Shown piece by piece: positions 1-7,604 of a stretch of 55,310 bases of DNA (the first letter of the stretch is position 1; every line of letters begins with the position of its first letter). The position numbers and the translations under genes were made by a program. The notes under the pieces are model-generated. The model searched no databases. It worked only from the letters and a program-made list of their open reading frames with translations, and had not been told where the DNA came from. Origin of the DNA: a virus; the IMG/VR virus record IMGVR_UViG_3300039109_000093, positions 1 to 55,310 of that record. One strand, written 5' to 3'.

Positions 1-28
1 GTACCGGCTCAATCAGAGCAACAGTCAT
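1..28 (-). CDS. 5' end of an unidentified gene cut by the window edge
   Basis: Only the start codon and eight further codons are inside the window (MTVALIEPV). The ATG at 26-28 overlaps the TGA of the gene before it in a four-base ATGA junction, which is how almost all genes here are joined, so I believe the start. Nothing can be said about function. It continues the replication-side operon leftwards. Confidence 0.6.
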
Positions 29-273
29 TCTTCTTCCTCCGTAACGGGGTCCTCGATGATGGGCTGACTACCTTCTTCACAGCGTTCATAGCCACCGCAG
101 TCCTCGGCCTCGTACGCCTCCGAGTCGATGGTCTGCTCGAACATGTCGCACCAGGACACCGCTCCGTTCTCGGTGCCCCGCCAGTGCTCGCAGTTGAAGC
201 ACGAGATGTCCCGGACGGGGAACTGGATGACGACAGCGAGCGTTGGCTTCCGCTCCAGGAGCGGGGATGTCAT
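25..273 (-). CDS. Small cysteine-rich protein, probable zinc binder
   Basis: An 82-residue protein I do not recognise. It carries CFNC at about residues 25-28, then a WCD and a DCGGYE motif, which would give four cysteines for one zinc site, and it ends in an acidic tail (EEEE). Its ATG overlaps the stop of the preceding gene (ATGA) and its own stop overlaps the next start, so it sits inside a translationally coupled operon downstream of the primase-helicase. The zinc assignment is inferred from cysteine spacing only. Confidence 0.7.
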   Translation of the reverse strand: MTSPLLERKPTLAVVIQFPVRDISCFNCEHWRGTENGAVSWCDMFEQTIDSEAYEAEDCGGYERCEEGSQPIIEDPVTEEEE

Positions 274-470
274 GGCTTCTCGCCCAATGAGCCAAGGACC
301 TTGTCCACAAGATCGGTGGCGTAGTGACCGCGCCAGTCCTGCCCGACAAGGAGCATGACCCGACCGATCTGTTCCTCCAGTTCGGAGATCCTCAGACCGC
401 GCTTGCGAATCTCATCCTCCAGCCTCGCCTTGTCCACGATCACCGCCTTGTTGCCCCAGCCCGCACTCAT
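270..470 (-). CDS. Small hypothetical protein, likely coiled coil
   Basis: A 66-residue protein. A longer frame begins at 491, but the ATG at 468-470 overlaps the upstream stop in an ATGA junction, so I choose it. The middle (RKRGLRISELEEQIGRVM) has heptad-like hydrophobic spacing and is probably a short coiled coil. The C-terminal part is rich in charged and hydrophobic residues. No family recognised. It is co-transcribed with the replication genes. Confidence 0.65.
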   Translation of the reverse strand: MSAGWGNKAVIVDKARLEDEIRKRGLRISELEEQIGRVMLLVGQDWRGHYATDLVDKVLGSLGEKP

Positions 471-937
471 GGCTTCCTCGCCGCGTCCCACTCCCGCAGG
501 GCTTCCTCACGGTAGTGACCACGCGCTCGGGTCAACTTGCCGATCCACTCCTCGGTCTGGTCGTCGTTGATGGTGCGCTCATAGGCCAGGGCCTGCTCGA
601 CACTTCTACCCAGCTCCGTCTCGGCGTGCTGGGACTTCAGGACCTTCTGCTCACCCTTGGCCTCACCGATGAACTTGAACACCCAGATGGCGTTCTCGAT
701 GCGCTTGTGGTGCCGCTGGCAGTAGTCCACGCACAGCAGGAACTCCGAGTTGGTGATCTTGCGCTTGCGCATGACGAGGAAGAGCTTGTGCGACTCCAGT
801 CCCGACCACTTCCGGTAGGGCACCGGGTTCTCGGGATCCCAGTCTCCGTAGCCCAGCTTGCGACGGCCGAGTTCCCAGAGTTCGAGCTTGCCGAGCTCGT
901 CGGGCAACTTGCCGACAACGGACGTTGGCAGGGTCAT
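467..937 (-). CDS. Hypothetical protein, replication operon
   Basis: A 156-residue, mostly helical and charged protein with no recognised domain. The open frame extends upstream to 1093, but the ATG at 935-937 forms an ATGA overlap with the preceding stop and codon use before it is unlike coding sequence, so this start is preferred. Codons 3-8 (LPTSVV) are written over one of the dispersed 18-bp palindromes (913-930). A possible operator therefore lies only a few codons inside the gene. The cysteine in FLLCVDYCQRHH, together with nearby histidines, might bind metal, but this is weak. Confidence 0.7.
   Translation of the reverse strand: MTLPTSVVGKLPDELGKLELWELGRRKLGYGDWDPENPVPYRKWSGLESHKLFLVMRKRKITNSEFLLCVDYCQRHHKRIENAIWVFKFIGEAKGEQKVLKSQHAETELGRSVEQALAYERTINDDQTEEWIGKLTRARGHYREEALREWDAARKP
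913..930. repeat. Dispersed operator-like palindrome, 14/16 match
   Basis: Reads CGACAACG-GA-CGTTGGCA, two mismatches from TGCYAACG-NN-CGTTRGCA. Lies inside the first codons of the 467-937 gene. Confidence 0.6.
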
Positions 938-1149
938 CTCGACCCCTCCGGCAGCAACGTGGACCTGACCTTGGCCATGACATCGTCCACCGACGCGCAG
1001 ACCACGACCGTCCGGCCGCCCCGGAGATGGACCCGGGCCCGGGAGTCCGAACTGGCCCGCTCGACAGCGTCGATGGCGCTGACCCGCAGCCACGCCCCAC
1101 CGACCTGGACGAGGGCGTCCACGACAGTCTCCGTGCTGCTCCAGGTCAT
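934..1149 (-). CDS. Small hypothetical protein after primase-helicase
   Basis: A 71-residue protein, start ATG in an ATGA overlap with the primase-helicase stop. The pattern AWLRVSAIDAVERA followed by a basic stretch and GGRTVVVCASVDDVMAKV suggests a small beta-rich domain ending in a helix. Similar short sequences with an 'I.aI..V' plus 'V.L.gG..v.V..s...V' pattern occur as small bacterial and phage proteins, but I cannot name the family. Position implies a role in DNA replication or its regulation. Confidence 0.7.
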   Translation of the reverse strand: MTWSSTETVVDALVQVGGAWLRVSAIDAVERASSDSRARVHLRGGRTVVVCASVDDVMAKVRSTLLPEGSR

Positions 1150-3041
1150 GCCAGCCTCAGCGCGGTCTGGGCGCCCTTGTAGGCAAGCTCCTGGCGGTAC
1201 CGTCTGACAGCCTCGTAGTCGTCGCCACGCCAGATGAGACGGTTCTCGTCCTGGACCACCTTGGCCGCAGGAGTACCGGCATCCACCATGACCAGGCTGG
1301 CCGCGCTGAACATGAGGTTGGTGGCCATCCCCTTGCCGCCCTTGCGGTTCTTCAAGACCTGGCAGCGCACGAGCCCCGAAGGTGCCTGCTCGTTGCCAAC
1401 GATGGCTTCGTCCGGTCGGAACAGACTGATCAGCAGATCGGCCGTCTCCTCGACGGCACCCGAGTCCCGAGCAGCATCAGCCTCAATGGGCTTGCCGTCC
1501 TGAGCCATCCGGTTCACCTGGTGCGGGGCGATCAGGGCGACTTCACCATCCTTGGCCTCCGCCTTCAGGGCCATCACCGCGTTGGTGGTCTTCTCGTAGG
1601 CACCCGAGCCCTTGCAGCCCTTGGCGTAGTACCCGAGGTAGTCCACCATCGCCAACTGCGGACGGAACCCCATCTCGTCCTCGTACTCGTCGCACAGAGT
1701 GGCAACGGCACCTTCGTGGAGGCGATTCTCGTCCACGATACGAAGCTTCGAGTACGCCTGGTCCACCTCGTGGTCCTCTGCCAACGGGTGTTGGAACCGG
1801 TACATCCGAGCGAGCCGCTCGTAGACCTGACCCGTGGTCATCTCCAAGGACACCATGAGAGTGGGCACCGTCGTGGTGTTGGCCGCGATGTTGAGCAGGA
1901 AGTTCGTCTTCCCAACCGAGGTTTTGGCCAGCGGAATCATGAGATCTCCCGGCTCCAATCCCGGTCGGAACCAGGAGTCCAGCTCCGCGAACCCCGTCTT
2001 GATCCCGGTGGACTCGGTCCTGCGCTTACGGAACTTGGCGCCCGCCTCGTCCATCGACCACAGCCGCTTGCCGGATGCAGTACCCAGCAACTCCATGACG
2101 TCGGACAGGACCTTGCCCCTGGTCGTCAGGTACTCGGTCCAGTCGCACTTGGGCAGGTCTGCTGGCAGCTCCACGATGCGGGCCTTGCTGCCCAGCAGTC
2201 CCTTGATCTTGATCGCGGCCTTCTTGCCGACGTCGTCTGGGTCCAGCCCGATGTAGACGCGCTTGGCCTCGGTGAACATGTTCTCGAACCCGGACGGGAG
2301 ACCGTTGGCGCCAGGGATGCCAACGACCGCTGTCGCCCGCACGCGCGGGTCCTTGCTGAGACTCAGGACCTGTTGCAGCACCAGGCAGTCCAGTTCTCCT
2401 TCGGTGATGATGACGTCGCTGGCACCGGCCATGGTGTCGGCGTTGAACAGCCGCACGCAGTCGCCGGACGGGGTGAAGTACTTCCCCTCAGGGTCCTTGC
2501 CGCGAAGCTGGATCACCGAGCCTCGCTGGAGGTACGGGATCGTGATCTTGTCGTGGAAGAAATCCCGTCCTGCCTCGGTGCGAACGCCCGCTGCGATCTG
2601 GTCGGCCACCGCGAGCTCACCCAGTGAGCTGCACAGACTCCAGTTCTTCGGGACGTAGCCGAGCTTGTAGTCCAGGATCGTCTGGAGGGTCAGCCCGCGT
2701 CCGACGAGGTAGTCCAGGATGCGCTGGTTGTTGAGGAGCATGTCGGCCGCCGTCTCGGTGGCCAGCTCCAGTACCCGGCGCCGCACGGTGGGGTCCTGCC
2801 CCGGCAGGTAGGCCGGGGAGTCGTCCTCGTCACCGAAGTGCCTGAGCAGTGTCCTGCGGTTACCAGAGGTGCCGCATTTCTTGCAGTCCCAGAGCCAGGA
2901 CTCGGTGTTCAGGTAAAGCTTCCCTTTCCCTTTGGAGTCATCGGAGCACCCCACGAAGCAGTGGGCAGTGACCTCAGCACCATTGGCCCGGAAGACCGCC
3001 ACACCCTTGCTGGTGAGGTAGGCGGATGCGTCTGTTTCCAT
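1146..3041 (-). CDS. Bifunctional DNA primase-helicase (T7 gp4 type)
   Basis: A 631-residue protein with the layout of phage primase-helicases. An N-terminal zinc-binding module (C28, C32, C53, C56, with H27 near) would recognise primer sites. A TOPRIM core is seen as EGELD at 215-219 and GLDPDD at 265-270, the metal-binding acids for RNA primer synthesis. A C-terminal RecA/DnaB-type helicase has Walker A AKTSVGKT (372-379), Walker B AMVDYLG (464-470) and HQVNR (507-511). It should unwind the fork and prime the lagging strand. The ATG follows GGGAGC at a good distance. The dispersed palindrome at 3055-3072 lies just upstream, and another (1779-1796) lies inside the helicase domain. Confidence 0.93.
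   Translation of the reverse strand: METDASAYLTSKGVAVFRANGAEVTAHCFVGCSDDSKGKGKLYLNTESWLWDCKKCGTSGNRRTLLRHFGDEDDSPAYLPGQDPTVRRRVLELATETAADMLLNNQRILDYLVGRGLTLQTILDYKLGYVPKNWSLCSSLGELAVADQIAAGVRTEAGRDFFHDKITIPYLQRGSVIQLRGKDPEGKYFTPSGDCVRLFNADTMAGASDVIITEGELDCLVLQQVLSLSKDPRVRATAVVGIPGANGLPSGFENMFTEAKRVYIGLDPDDVGKKAAIKIKGLLGSKARIVELPADLPKCDWTEYLTTRGKVLSDVMELLGTASGKRLWSMDEAGAKFRKRRTESTGIKTGFAELDSWFRPGLEPGDLMIPLAKTSVGKTNFLLNIAANTTTVPTLMVSLEMTTGQVYERLARMYRFQHPLAEDHEVDQAYSKLRIVDENRLHEGAVATLCDEYEDEMGFRPQLAMVDYLGYYAKGCKGSGAYEKTTNAVMALKAEAKDGEVALIAPHQVNRMAQDGKPIEADAARDSGAVEETADLLISLFRPDEAIVGNEQAPSGLVRCQVLKNRKGGKGMATNLMFSAASLVMVDAGTPAAKVVQDENRLIWRGDDYEAVRRYRQELAYKGAQTALRLA
1779..1796. repeat. Dispersed operator-like palindrome, 14/16 match
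   Basis: TGCCAACG-GG-TGTTGGAA inside the helicase coding sequence; the left half-site is perfect. A weaker relative, TGCCAACG-AC-CGCTGTCG, lies at 2318-2335 in the same gene. Confidence 0.5.
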
Positions 3042-3054
3042 GTCGCTCCCTAGC

Positions 3055-3072
3055 TGCTAATGAGTGTTGGCA
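3055..3072. repeat. Dispersed operator-like palindrome, 14/16, upstream of primase-helicase
   Basis: TGCTAATG-AG-TGTTGGCA, placed between the 3077-3120 terminator and the ribosome site of the primase-helicase. This is an intergenic copy in a position where a bound protein could control entry into the last replication genes. Confidence 0.6.
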
Positions 3073-3076
3073 AATG

Positions 3077-3120
3077 GATCAGCCGGGCCCCGGCTTCCCC
3101 TTCACGGGGCCCGGCTGATC
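3077..3120 (-). terminator. Strong hairpin terminator between replication genes
   Basis: A perfect 16-bp inverted repeat (arms 3077-3092 and 3105-3120) around a 12-base loop, starting two bases after the TAG stop of the 3123-3587 gene. There is no long T run on the minus side, so termination may need a factor or depend on stem strength alone. Confidence 0.8.
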
Positions 3121-3122
3121 GG

Positions 3123-3587
3123 CTAAAACGGAACAGCCTCCGCGCGGGCCGACGACGGGAAGACATCGTCAACGGGGCAGCCGTAGTAGAAGCCGCCGTC
3201 CTTCTTCTGGCGTGGCTCCTCGTGGGTCACCGTGAACTTGCACGGCAGACCCAGCACCTGATCGGTGTCGAAGTCCTCACCGATCTCGATGGTGCGGCCC
3301 AGCAGCGTCTCGGCCCACGGACGGACGAGCGCGGCCCGCCCCTTGGGCTCCTCCAGGTTGTTGAGCTCCCCCTCGGTCTCACCCCAGGCCTTCATGCCCG
3401 CGTGCTCGCCCTCGGTGATGGAGAACTCCCAGACCCACAGGTCGAACGAGTAGGGGCGATCCGGCTTGCCGGGCTTCTTGCTGATGCCCTCAATGGTTCG
3501 CACGGTGACCGCGTCGAGCTTGCCGACGAACAGCTCGTCCTCGGGGAGCGGGTAGGGCGTCTCTTCTTTCATGGTTGCGCGGGGCAT
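3123..3587 (-). CDS. Putative OB-fold / single-stranded DNA-binding protein
   Basis: A 154-residue protein between a RecA-like ATPase and a primase-helicase. I start it at the ATG 3585-3587, one base after the ATPase stop and behind an AAGG ribosome site; the longer open frame upstream is out of character. Beta-rich segments (LFVGKLDAVTVRTI, SFDLWVWEFSI, CKFTVTHEE) and a conserved-looking GGFYYGCPVDDVFP end fit phage OB-fold proteins that bind ssDNA. This is inference from context and pattern, not a motif match. It ends in TAG, immediately followed by a strong hairpin. Confidence 0.55.
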   Translation of the reverse strand: MPRATMKEETPYPLPEDELFVGKLDAVTVRTIEGISKKPGKPDRPYSFDLWVWEFSITEGEHAGMKAWGETEGELNNLEEPKGRAALVRPWAETLLGRTIEIGEDFDTDQVLGLPCKFTVTHEEPRQKKDGGFYYGCPVDDVFPSSARAEAVPF

Positions 3588-3588
3588 A

Positions 3589-5043
3589 TCAAGCACCTTT
3601 CTTATTGGCTGCCCGATAGGCAGCCCAGCAGGAACTACAGAGGGACGTGCGGGTCTTGAGCTGGGCGATCTCCACATGCATCTTGATCTCGTCACCACCC
3701 TGCTCGGTGGTCACGATTTCTTTGCCACAACCTGTGGCTAGTGGCTCGGCACCCTCGAACCCGGTGCCGCAGTAGACGACACCATCCGGGATACCGTCCA
3801 CGCCCGCCTCCGCTGCCTGCTCCACGGGCCCTGGAGCACCCATAGCCGGGTCATCGGCAGCAGGGGGGTCGGGTATCACCTCGCCACCGAGGGCGGCAGC
3901 GACCGCCTCCGGAGCCATCGGGGCCTCCGCAGGTAGATCGACAGGCTCAGGGACAGCCGCCCCAGGATCCGGGGCAGGGATCGTCGGCCTGGTAGCAGCC
4001 GGGACGTCGGTCCGGACGGGCTGAACAGCGGCCGCCGGAGCAGCCGGGCTCTGCGAGATGTCGTTGCTAACGGGCGTTGGCGTCTGGGAACTGGCGTCCA
4101 GCACCGACTCAGTGATCCGCGCCGAGTTGGCAGGCTCAGCCACGGGCGGCACAGCAGCCGCCTCGGGAGCCTTGGCTGCCTTCCTGGGCGCCGGGGCGGG
4201 CTGAACCACAGGTCCGCCCGCTCGTGGCGCCTGCGGGGGCGCAGCAGCCAGCACGGGGTCCGTCTCGTGCGTCTCCAGCACCTCGCTGGACGACATGCTG
4301 TCCAGGTGGCTGGTGAGAGTCAGGAACAAGTTGTCGAAGTCGTCAGTGGAGAAGGTGACCGGCGTCCACTTGTCGAGCTGACCCGAGCGATCCTTCAGGA
4401 TCGGCTTGAGCGGGCTGGTCTCCCACTCGATAGCCCGCTTGAGGGTACGCACACCGTCCACAGCCTCGTAGTAGGTGCCCATGTACCCAACCAGGTCGAA
4501 CTCGGCTGCGATCTGGTCCTTGAAATCACCCTTGAGCTTCACCCCGACCGTGGTGACCTTGTTGTCGTCGTCACCAGTCGTGATCTCCTTGGTGTGGACG
4601 TTGACCACGATGTTCATGGGCAACGCGTGAAGCTTCGAGACGAACTGCGTCATCTTCGCGTCCAGGTAGCCCCAGTCTGCCCAGCCCGAGAAGGACTCCT
4701 TCCTCTCAGAGTCCAGCCGCTCCTGGATGACAAGACGCTGGTAAGCGTCCAGGGTGTCCACCACGAAGGTCTGGTACCTGCGCTCCAGGATCGGCTTCTT
4801 GCACTCCAGTGCCAGGATCTCCAGCAGTTTGTCCATGTCCTTGGTGGACATGATCTCGCCGTAGGGCACCCCTCTGTCCGCAATGGACATCCGACCCTTC
4901 TCGCAGTCCGCGAAGATGGGCTTTGGCCAGTAAGAGGCTGAGCGTGTCTTTCCGGCACTCGGCTGACCGAGAATCAACGCCTTGACGTAAGCCTCCCCTC
5001 CGGCTAGGTAGTCCTCTATTCCGGTAGTCCGAACCACAAGCAT
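3589..5043 (-). CDS. RecA/AAA-type phage ATPase with zinc-binding C-terminus
   Basis: A 484-residue protein in three parts. The first ~255 residues are a P-loop ATPase domain: Walker A GQPSAGKT at 26-33, Walker B TFVVDTLDA near 92-100. This matches the 'phage nucleotide-binding protein' (AAA_24) family found beside Cas4-like nucleases and thought to act in recombination or replication. A low-complexity Ala/Pro linker follows (about 255-420). The last ~65 residues hold CGTG, TGCGKE and CSSC, likely a zinc ribbon. The start ATG shares one base with the upstream stop (TAATG). One palindrome copy (4065-4082) lies in the linker. Confidence 0.8.
   Translation of the reverse strand: MLVVRTTGIEDYLAGGEAYVKALILGQPSAGKTRSASYWPKPIFADCEKGRMSIADRGVPYGEIMSTKDMDKLLEILALECKKPILERRYQTFVVDTLDAYQRLVIQERLDSERKESFSGWADWGYLDAKMTQFVSKLHALPMNIVVNVHTKEITTGDDDNKVTTVGVKLKGDFKDQIAAEFDLVGYMGTYYEAVDGVRTLKRAIEWETSPLKPILKDRSGQLDKWTPVTFSTDDFDNLFLTLTSHLDSMSSSEVLETHETDPVLAAAPPQAPRAGGPVVQPAPAPRKAAKAPEAAAVPPVAEPANSARITESVLDASSQTPTPVSNDISQSPAAPAAAVQPVRTDVPAATRPTIPAPDPGAAVPEPVDLPAEAPMAPEAVAAALGGEVIPDPPAADDPAMGAPGPVEQAAEAGVDGIPDGVVYCGTGFEGAEPLATGCGKEIVTTEQGGDEIKMHVEIAQLKTRTSLCSSCWAAYRAANKKGA
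4065..4082. repeat. Dispersed operator-like palindrome, 15/16 match
   Basis: TGCTAACG-GG-CGTTGGCG inside the Ala/Pro linker of the ATPase gene. A 13/16 relative (TCGCAACG-GG-CGTTGGCG) lies at 5170-5187 in the next gene upstream. Confidence 0.65.
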
Positions 5044-5453
5044 TACTGCACCTCTCTATCGGGTAGTTCCATGGCTGCTCTCTCCTTCTCTAGCTGGTCC
5101 TGGACCCGCCGGGTGCAGGCACGCTCCACAGTCAGGGCTCGCTGGAGCGAGCTGACCTGCTGCTCCAGGTCGCAACGGGCGTTGGCGACGATGTGCGCCC
5201 GCTCGCTAGCCAGCCTCACCTTGAGCTTCTCTGCCACGGCCTTGTTGACGACCGCCCTGGTGGCACTCGTCGTGACATGACTCAGTAGGTGCTTGGTGGC
5301 GAGGTCCGACAACGGAACCAGCGCATCCTCCACCTCGGGATCCTTGCGGCTCAGGCTGATGCTCATGCTCACGTCGGAGCCGTACTCGTTGACCCCAACC
5401 ACTACCTCGCAGGTCACCTGAGTCCCGCTCGCGCGGAGATTCTTGATGGTCAT
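5043..5453 (-). CDS. Hypothetical coiled-coil protein between Cas4-like nuclease and ATPase
   Basis: A 136-residue protein. The first half has alternating beta-type hydrophobics (QVTCEVVVGVNEYGSDV). The second half, from about residue 75, is a long charged helix with heptads (LEQQVSSLQRALTVER, VQDQLEKERAAM), probably a coiled coil used for oligomer formation. It overlaps the nuclease stop by ATGA and is followed by the ATPase with a one-base overlap, so the three are made together and may form one recombination complex. Function not recognised. Confidence 0.7.
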   Translation of the reverse strand: MTIKNLRASGTQVTCEVVVGVNEYGSDVSMSISLSRKDPEVEDALVPLSDLATKHLLSHVTTSATRAVVNKAVAEKLKVRLASERAHIVANARCDLEQQVSSLQRALTVERACTRRVQDQLEKERAAMELPDREVQ

Positions 5454-6325
5454 GGCCGTCCTGACTCCTCATCGGGGACCGGTACACCACCGCAGGTGTT
5501 GCGGTACTGGCACCAGGTACATGTCTCGCCAGTCAGGGTGAGTGGATAGATGTCAGCCTCGACGGCACGCACGTACTCCCGCAGAGCCACATGGAGCCGG
5601 TCGTAGTCCTGCTGCGAACGCCAGCCAGCATCCACGACCTTGTTCAAGCGGAGGTCGATCCACCTACCCCTGCGAGCCCAGTCCTTGGTGCGCTGGTACC
5701 ACTCGTCAGCCTCGTCACCCCAAGGGGTCCAGAACTCCGGCTGCAACGAGGCATAGGAGTAGACGGTCCACTGGGCGGCATACCTCAGGTAGGGCGGCTG
5801 CTTGCCCGTCTTAAAGTCCGACAGCGACAGGTACGGCTTCAGCTTGTACTTGCGGATCTCCAGCCGGTCAATGGTGCCGGTGAGGGTGTGCTGGCCCTGC
5901 TCACCGAGGTCGATGGGCACGTGGAACTGGAGCTCCAGTGCCAGCAGCTTGCCGTCGTCGGTGGACAGCAGGGCGAAGTAGTCATCCAGTGCTTGCAAGC
6001 CCTTGGAGCGCATCCCGCCGTAAGTATCCCGAGGCAGCCATTCGTCTATCCCGTAGGCCAACTCAGGGTGATGCGCCGCCATCTCTGGCATGTTGTCGGG
6101 GTTCCAGTAGTACGCGAAGGTGCTCTTGGCGATAGCCAGTGCCTGCGGGTTCCCGGCGTGGTGCTCGGTCTCCATGACCTGCACTGCGTGGTGCATTATC
6201 GTGCCAAAAACAGTCCGCGACAGATTGGACGGTCGAGGTCCAATCCCCTGCTTCGACAGGTCTTTCAAGTGTTTCTCCTGGGCGCAGCGCCCATAGGACG
6301 ACAGGTCCGACTGTCTGATGAGCAT
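5450..6325 (-). CDS. Cas4-family / RecB-like PD-(D/E)XK exonuclease
   Basis: A 291-residue nuclease. H45/H46 after GTIM, E131 in LELQF, D153 in TIDRL, and D170-F-K172 in LSDFKTGK give the H...D...DxK order of RecB-like nucleases. C14 pairs with C269, C272 and C278 (CTWCQYRNTC), the four-cysteine iron-sulphur cluster typical of Cas4 and AddB-type enzymes. In actinophages such genes stand alone in replication modules and are not part of CRISPR systems; no repeats or other cas genes are near. It probably processes DNA ends for recombination-dependent replication. Its start shares one base with the upstream stop (TGATG). Confidence 0.88.
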   Translation of the reverse strand: MLIRQSDLSSYGRCAQEKHLKDLSKQGIGPRPSNLSRTVFGTIMHHAVQVMETEHHAGNPQALAIAKSTFAYYWNPDNMPEMAAHHPELAYGIDEWLPRDTYGGMRSKGLQALDDYFALLSTDDGKLLALELQFHVPIDLGEQGQHTLTGTIDRLEIRKYKLKPYLSLSDFKTGKQPPYLRYAAQWTVYSYASLQPEFWTPWGDEADEWYQRTKDWARRGRWIDLRLNKVVDAGWRSQQDYDRLHVALREYVRAVEADIYPLTLTGETCTWCQYRNTCGGVPVPDEESGRP

Positions 6326-6540
6326 CAGTCGCGCCGGTCGCGCTCAAGGTCATACCGGGCCTTGAAAGCCTTGGTGATGCAGGAGTCCTTGCAGATCCAG
6401 AAGTCACCACCGTCACCACCGGCGTTGATCGTGACCCAGTTGACGGTAGTGCCCGTCGCAGGGTCGTCAGTCGCTACTAGCTGATAGGACCCGCACCCGT
6501 CGCAGATGTACTCACGGGCTTTGACTTCCTGACTTCCCAC
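6325..6540 (-). CDS. Small zinc-finger-like protein
   Basis: A 71-residue protein starting at GTG (6538-6540) with an AGAGGGG ribosome site. CDGC at 13-16 and a later WICKDSC give four cysteines, probably one zinc ribbon. The C-terminus is basic and charged. It is the first gene of the left replication operon after a 300-base gap, so it probably sets the operon start. No named family. Confidence 0.7.
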   Translation of the reverse strand: MGSQEVKAREYICDGCGSYQLVATDDPATGTTVNWVTINAGGDGGDFWICKDSCITKAFKARYDLERDRRD

Positions 6541-6841
6541 GACCGCGCCCCTCTACCAAGGCGACGACCAACACGGAGCATCAGGCTCCTGTTGATCGCC
6601 GCCTTGCCCAGGGTGTCCCTGGGGCGGGCACGAGGTGGTTGCACCACTCCGCGTTGGTCGTCACCGACCAGTTCCGTTTGTCGCTCGCTGTTTCATGAGA
6701 CCAACAACCCACAGTCCGTACCGAGATCTCCCCGGTCACCATGGCGAGCGACGAAGATGAACCTAACGCGGGGGTCCGACAAAACAAGACCCTGGAGGAA
6801 CATTCCGCTGACAACGCGCGTCCGCACCCTAAACGTGCAGG
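6541..6841. other. Intergenic region upstream of the replication operon
   Basis: About 300 bases with no convincing gene; the open frames on both strands have poor codon use. It holds a candidate minus-strand promoter (6760-6787) and a degenerate palindrome copy, TGACAACG-CG-CGTCCGCA, at 6809-6826 (13/16). Confidence 0.5.
6760..6787 (-). promoter_or_regulatory. Candidate promoter for the replication operon
   Basis: On the minus strand a TTGTTT -35-like box (6782-6787) and TAGGTT -10-like box (6760-6765) are 16 bases apart. It would read into the 6540 zinc-finger gene and the nuclease/ATPase/primase operon. This is a match by eye only. Confidence 0.35.
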
Positions 6842-7072
6842 TCAGAGCGGCAATGAAAGTTGCTGGGCGCCACCGGCCCACTTGACGACCGGGTGCTCCC
6901 CGACGCGCCTCGGAAGCTGCACGATAAGAGTGCCCCCGATCCCGGGGACCTCGCTGGCCCGCAGTGCTGAGTCGAGGTGGTACCGACTCTCGTCCGACAG
7001 GTGGGAGAGCACTTCAGCCAACCGCAGCGCCATCGCAGCCACGTCGGGCTGGAGCGTCAACTCGGACAACAC
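6842..7072 (-). CDS. Small hypothetical protein
   Basis: A 76-residue protein of unknown function. The start is uncertain: GTG at 7070-7072 is right behind AGGGAG, which is too close for a good ribosome site, and an internal ATG (about residue 14, MALRLAEVL) is possible. It combines a helical N-terminus (SDESRYHLDSALRAS) with a beta-like segment (GGTLIVQLPRRVGEH). It stands alone between two intergenic regions, one with DnaA-like boxes and one with a candidate promoter. Confidence 0.5.
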   Translation of the reverse strand: MLSELTLQPDVAAMALRLAEVLSHLSDESRYHLDSALRASEVPGIGGTLIVQLPRRVGEHPVVKWAGGAQQLSLPL

Positions 7073-7236
7073 ACTCCCTTAGACGGCGGCGAGCCCTCCC
7101 AGGGGCGCAACGGAAAGGACCATATGCCCCAAGTGCTCGCCGCTCAAGAGAGACACGCCGCAAGATCGCTTATCCACAAGCAGATTGCCCGATCCACGCG
7201 AAGGACCGGGCAACCTGTGGAGAACCTGTGGAGAAC
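7073..7236. other. Candidate replication origin: DnaA-like boxes
   Basis: This gap has one perfect DnaA box TTATCCACA (7170-7178, + strand) and a tandem repeat of an 11-mer, CCTGTGGAGAA (7214-7224 and 7225-7235), whose complement TTCTCCACA is one base from a DnaA box. Three boxes in 66 bases, between lysis and replication genes, fit an origin or a DnaA-responsive regulator. The right repeat abuts the stop of the 7237-7590 gene. Confidence 0.4.
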
Positions 7237-7590
7237 CTACGGAGCGGCATCGCCTTCGGGGGTCGTGACCGTGACGTTCCCGGTCGTGCCGTCCGGAAGC
7301 GTCGGCAAGGCGAGCTGCTCGGGGACGATGGTCACGCCCGGTGCCGAGTCGGCAGCCTGCGCCGTGAGTGCCGGGACGACCTGGCGGTAGGCCACCTCAG
7401 CGAACGGCGCGATGAAGGCCAGTAGGGTGCGCCAGTCGAACTTTCCACCGACCACCAGACTGAACACCGAGGGGACCGCCGACAACGCCGTGAGACGCAC
7501 GAAGCGCCACACCTGCGCGCTCAGGTGCTCGGCGCTGGTGCGCCAGGTCTTGGTCAGCGCACCGACAAGGTTGGGCTTGCTTCCGGTCAT
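7237..7590 (-). CDS. Membrane protein of the lysis cassette, possible holin
   Basis: A 117-residue protein. I take the ATG at 7588-7590 behind GGGAG; the open frame upstream is the lysin in another register. The middle has two hydrophobic stretches (LTALSAVPSVFSLVVGG and LLAFIAPFAEVAYRQV), so one or two membrane segments, and an alanine-rich, less hydrophobic C-terminus. Placed directly after the endolysin, it may be a holin or holin partner, but the 8410-8631 gene is an equal candidate. It ends in TAG. Confidence 0.6.
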   Translation of the reverse strand: MTGSKPNLVGALTKTWRTSAEHLSAQVWRFVRLTALSAVPSVFSLVVGGKFDWRTLLAFIAPFAEVAYRQVVPALTAQAADSAPGVTIVPEQLALPTLPDGTTGNVTVTTPEGDAAP

Positions 7591-7604
7591 GCCGCTCTCC
7601 CGCT

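Noticed and set aside
300-309. DnaA-box-like TTGTCCACAA near the left edge
   Set aside because: It lies inside the codons for LVDK of a small gene and is isolated; no cluster around it.
3055-3072. Palindromes as -35 boxes (TTGGCA, TTGTCA, TTAGCA in the right arm)
   Set aside because: No TANNNT box at 16-18 bases was found at the copies I checked (8433, 33622, 37879 and weakly at 3055).
5450-6325. Cas4-like gene as evidence of a CRISPR system
   Set aside because: No repeat array and no other cas genes anywhere in the window. Stand-alone Cas4-type exonucleases are normal in actinophage replication modules.
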